Positions 60,866 through 64,000 of a DNA stretch of 64,000 nt are shown here, piece after piece. The stretch is taken from assembly GCF_037126465.1 (NCBI RefSeq), contig NW_026999351.1, positions 372,001-436,000 on the forward strand. Reading direction: 5' to 3'. Position 1 is the first letter of the stretch. Every line of letters starts with the position of its first letter. A program made the position numbers and the translations under genes. Source of the DNA: Ornithodoros turicata (taxonomy: Eukaryota > Arthropoda > Arachnida > Ixodida > Argasidae). The notes under the pieces are model-generated. The model made no database searches and had not been told where the DNA came from. It was given only the letters and a program-made list of their open reading frames with translations.

Positions 60866-61194
60866 TGTGGAAAACCCGGTGTTTCCACAACCTCGGGGCG
60901 TCAGTTCGTCCGTTCCGTCGCCAAGGAAGACACAGCAAACGAAAAGGTTCAAACAACAAGCAAGGATTTATTCCATACCTTTACACAGCAGTTCGATCCG
61001 CAACCGCCGTAACAACCGGCAACCACCCGAAGACCCTTCCGCACGGGAAAACGCTTGCTTAAATACGAACAACCACGCCCCCCTACAACAGTTCCGCAGC
61101 CACAACAGTAGATAATGCCAGCAAATAATGATAACAACCATCAACGATAACAAAGTTCAGCCCGGCGAAACGTGAAAACAGATAAAGTCCTACA
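60866..61194 (-). mobile_element. 3' LTR of a Ty3/gypsy element
   Basis: In element orientation the LTR begins TGTAGGACTTTATC after a GGGGAGGGGGAA polypurine tract (61195-61207). It contains TATTTAAG (complement 61058-61065, TATA-like) and AATAAA (complement 60967-60972), and ends in TTTCCACA near 60866. The sibling 5' LTR is outside the window, so the boundary is approximate. Confidence 0.72.
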
Positions 61195-61390
61195 ATTCCC
61201 CCTCCCCACAAGACTGGGCGACCCGCTCACTAACAGAAGATGAAGAGACGAAAAGTTCATGTGAAGAAGGACCAGAGGTCGACCTGACGTCTACAAATGG
61301 CAGTAGCCACCGGAAAGTCCGTGGGGCCTCGCCCCCGGAGGTCCCAACGCCGCACCAAGCGGCGACCAGGGTCAGGTAGTCGAGCGGTCC

Positions 61391-61874
61391 TCACACGTCG
61401 TCCGGCATATCGATGACGCAGTCCTCGGGAAGACGGGGTGGAGGGGCGGCCGGAACGTTCAGGAGGTCTGGGCGTTGGCGCTGGAGGAGTGCGACAGCCG
61501 CCGCGATGTCGTTCGCCGCCGCACGCTCCCAGCGTGCTGCGCGTGCTGCATCGAGCCGGGACTGATGTAGGCGTCCTCGGCGATGAGCGGATCGGTGGAT
61601 CTCCGGCACCGCACACATAGGGCAGAGTGCCCGCCGTTCCTCTTCGGACAAGGGGGAGAGAGGGTCCGCCGGATGCCCATGCCACCGGGTACCCATCCGC
61701 AACCACGGTCCATGTAGCGATGTTCCTCGGAGGCAAGCGTCGTCGAGGCTGCGTCGAGGCTGGTGGCCTGGCCGAAGGAGGCGTCCCTGGAGGGGTGTTG
61801 GTGGGGTTCTGTGTCCTCTGGCGGGAGCACCCTCGGCTACTGCTCCGGCCGGTCTGGTTGTGACGTGGAGCCAT
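61391..61874 (-). CDS. extra ORF between pol and 3' LTR of the Ty3 element
   Basis: From ATG 61874 a Pro/Arg/Ser-rich frame runs about 58 codons. A one-base shift near 61690 leads into a second frame that continues to 61391 with a C-x2-C motif (ALCPMCAVPE), two Ala/Arg-rich helices and an acidic end (PEDCVIDMPDDV). The first frame alone stays open to 61257 but looks less protein-like there. The position matches the third ORF (env-like or accessory) of some Ty3/gypsy elements. I see no signal peptide, furin site or membrane segment, so it is not a recognisable envelope. Function unknown. It may also be two unrelated chance frames in GC-rich DNA. Confidence 0.4.
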
Positions 61875-62056
61875 CTTTAAAAAAATGATAAAAGAAGGGA
61901 ACGGTCAGGAGGGAACTCCCAGCCGAGAGGGTCTGTCCAGCCCTCGCACAACACTAATTATCGTAAACAGTCGTGAAAACGGAAGACAGACAGATAATTA
62001 GCGAGAATACCAAACCAAATCGAGAGCACTAGAAACTAGCGGCCGATGAGGTGGCG

Positions 62057-64000
62057 TCACTTGCGCTGTCTACGGGGACGTAGGTTGTAGCGTCGTCTTG
62101 CAGGTCCGGGAGGGGCTCCCTGGTCCGAGTCCTGCAGGGGAGGAGGCGGGAGGTCGGTCTCGTCTCCGTCCGGGTCCCGGAGGTGATAAGTTTTCAGGTC
62201 CGAGATGTGAACTGGCCCAGTCTCTTCGCCGGTGTTGCAGCGACGAAGCCTGTAAGTGAGGCCGGAGGAGCACGCACTTACCTCGAAGGGGCCGTCCCAC
62301 CTATCTGCGAGTGAAGCTGCAAAGCCTCGTGACGCATCACTTAGCGGGTGAGTCCGTCGAAGGACGAGGTCACCGACGCTGTAGGTGAGGTTCCGACGTC
62401 CACGGTTGTACTGGCTAGCCTGGTCCAACCTTGCGACGTCCACGTTCTCCCGAGCCGTCCGGGCTGCATCGTCCAGTCGACTTCGGAGGTCCTCAGCAAA
62501 CCTTCAATAAGGAGGCTGGGTACTGCCATCCCGGAGGCGTAGAGAATTCTCCACTGGGATAGGGGCCTCTCGTCCCAAGTTCAGGAACGCCGGGGTGAAG
62601 CCTGTAGATCTGTTTACTGTTGTCCGTGTAGCGAACGTCAGTTCAGCCAGGCGAAGATCCCAATCACGGTGGTGCTGACTAGTAAAAGCAACCAACATCA
62701 TTTTCAGGTTCCGATTAACACGTTCGGTAATGTTAGCCTGAGGGTGATATGGGGAAGTCTTCTTGTGCTGAATGCCTAAGACAGCGCAAGAATCTGAGAA
62801 CACCTTACTTGTAAAGTAGGTAGCGTTATCTGTGATGAGCTGAGCAGGAAACCCGAACCGGCAAAAGGTGTCGAAGAGTCTTTCCTACACTCTCTGGGAA
62901 GTCAGCGTCCTGAGAGGAAACAGCTCAACCCATTTCGTGAAATGATCAGTAACCACAAACAAATACTGGTTACCTCTAGGACTACGGGGAAATGGTCCCA
63001 TAACATCACAAGCAACTATCTGCCAGGGTCTATTGCTCTGAACAGGCTGTAAGCGCCCAGGGGGTAAACCACCACGAGGTTTTGCTCTCTGGCATACGGG
63101 ACAAGTACGAACATACTTTGTTACATCCTGCCTCATTCCTGGCCATGTCGCAACACGACATAACTTTTCGTAAGTTTTCCTGCCACTGCTGTGACCTGCC
63201 AAGGCCGAATCATGAAAGTAACGTATGAAAGACTTACGCAACTTCCGTGGCACCACGACTCTGAATGGGGATGAGCCGTCATCGTCATCCGCCTGGGGTA
63301 TGTATCTGAACAGGATGCCATCCTCGCCCAGCAGATAGGAGTCGTGCCGTCCGTCAATCGTTCCGGTGCCTGCCGAGTCCTGCTCAGCTAACCATTGAGA
63401 CACCCGCTGACAAAGGCCGTCCGCTCTCTGAGCGTCTAGGAGCTGCTCTCTGCTCACGACCGTGCCCCAAGACGAAGATACGTCTCGTGCCACTTGTGCT
63501 GCTGCCAGGAGCTGGGAAGGAGCCTCGGTGCCTTCCTCTTCCCCCTCCGGTAGAGGCGCACGGGAAAGCGCGTCTGCTACCACGTTCGTCGAGCCCCGCC
63601 TGTACTCCACGTTGAAGGAGTAGCCTTGTAGCGTCAGGGCCCACCTGGCAAGACGTCCAGATGTGTTGCGGAGCCGCTGCAGCCAAGAAAGTGCCTGGTG
63701 GTCAGTCTGGACGGTGAAAGTGGTGCCGTCCAGGTACAGATCAAACTTCCTGAGAGCGAAGATGATCGCCAAGCATTCCTTTTCCGTGACGGAGTAATTC
63801 CGTTCTGCGGGATTCAGCGTGCGACTTGCAAAAGCCACTGGACAGAGAATAGCGTCATGCTCCTGCAAGAGAACTGCGCCAACCCCATAATCGCTAGCAT
63901 CTGTTTGCACTACAAACGGTTTGTTCAGGTCAGGCAAATATAGCCTGGCCGTATTAGCGATCGCGTGAGAAAGAGCTCGAAATGATCGTTCGTGCTCCCC
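62057..64000 (-). pseudogene. Ty3/gypsy pol: RNase H and integrase, two nonsense codons
   Basis: One minus-strand frame is readable from the window edge to 62057, broken only by TAG at 62885-62887 and TGA at 62504-62506. It begins in the RT-RNase H connection and RNase H (PFVVQTDASDYGVGAVLLQE, ERNYSVTEKECLAIIFALRK, VADALSRAPLP). The integrase follows: a zinc-binding region (HDSALAGH ... CPVCQRAKP), catalytic Asp in ACDVMGPFP, second Asp in TDNATYF, and Glu in NITERVNRNL. A C-terminal domain with SVGDLVLRRTHP and the VHISDLK block ends basic (YNLRPRRQRK). Reverse transcriptase and gag lie beyond 64000. The low break count suggests a young copy. The stops could be real lesions or errors. Confidence 0.85.

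Noticed and set aside
61257..61874. 205-codon minus frame as a single intact protein
   Set aside because: The downstream half is low-complexity Arg/Pro/Ser, while the neighbouring frame ending at 61391 looks more protein-like, so a one-base shift is more plausible.

Overview
This window looks like nuclear DNA from an arthropod, most probably a tick. Coding exons are small and split by introns with GT..AG borders and AATAAA poly(A) signals. Mobile DNA dominates: Ty3/gypsy, LINE, hAT, mariner, Tigger and Polinton relics, tRNA-derived SINEs and many foldback elements. No bacterial operon, CRISPR or rRNA signal was seen. The tick placement rests on remembered resemblance of the GH18-like and BEN proteins and of the LINE tails, so it is an inference.

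Three host gene models are supported. (1) The last three exons of a GH18 (chitinase-like) gene lie at 2.6-3.15 kb, + strand, with a poly(A) signal. (2) A six-exon BEN-domain gene spans 27.35-35.0 kb, + strand. Its splice phases all agree once two single-base deficits are allowed. Its introns hold a SINE, two foldback elements and an antisense gag-protease fragment. (3) A second GH18-like gene with a Thr-rich N-terminal exon spans 52.86-60.2 kb, + strand, with eight exons found. Genes 1 and 3 are paralogs.

Layout: 0-3.2 kb unassigned DNA and GH18-like copy 1. 3.4-4.4 kb a decayed Polinton-type capsid gene (- strand). 5.6-6.8 kb a hAT element with an exact 8-bp target duplication. 8-10 kb an inverted duplication and a tRNA-Asp-like sequence. 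10.8-16.7 kb a nest of foldback arrays, LINE fragments and a deleted Ty3 pol. 18-18.85 kb a foldback. 23.0-23.75 kb a Tigger-like element. 24.2-25.6 kb a tandem repeat interrupted by a 995-bp Ty3 derivative with 78-bp LTRs. 27-35 kb the BEN gene. 35.1-35.9 kb an inverted pair of tRNA-Thr-like sequences and a minisatellite. 38-42 kb two foldback elements. 40.2 and 50.2 kb two inverted copies of a gene-start-like segment. 44.6-45.1 kb a mariner remnant. 47.4 kb a hairpin. 51.7 kb a SINE. 52.9-60.2 kb GH18-like copy 2, with transposons in its introns. 60.9-64 kb the 3' part of a Ty3/gypsy element (LTR, extra ORF, integrase, RNase H) running off the right edge.

Several frame breaks in otherwise intact genes fall at short homopolymer runs and are each mended by one base. 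This suggests assembly or sequencing under-calls at least as strongly as true pseudogenes.
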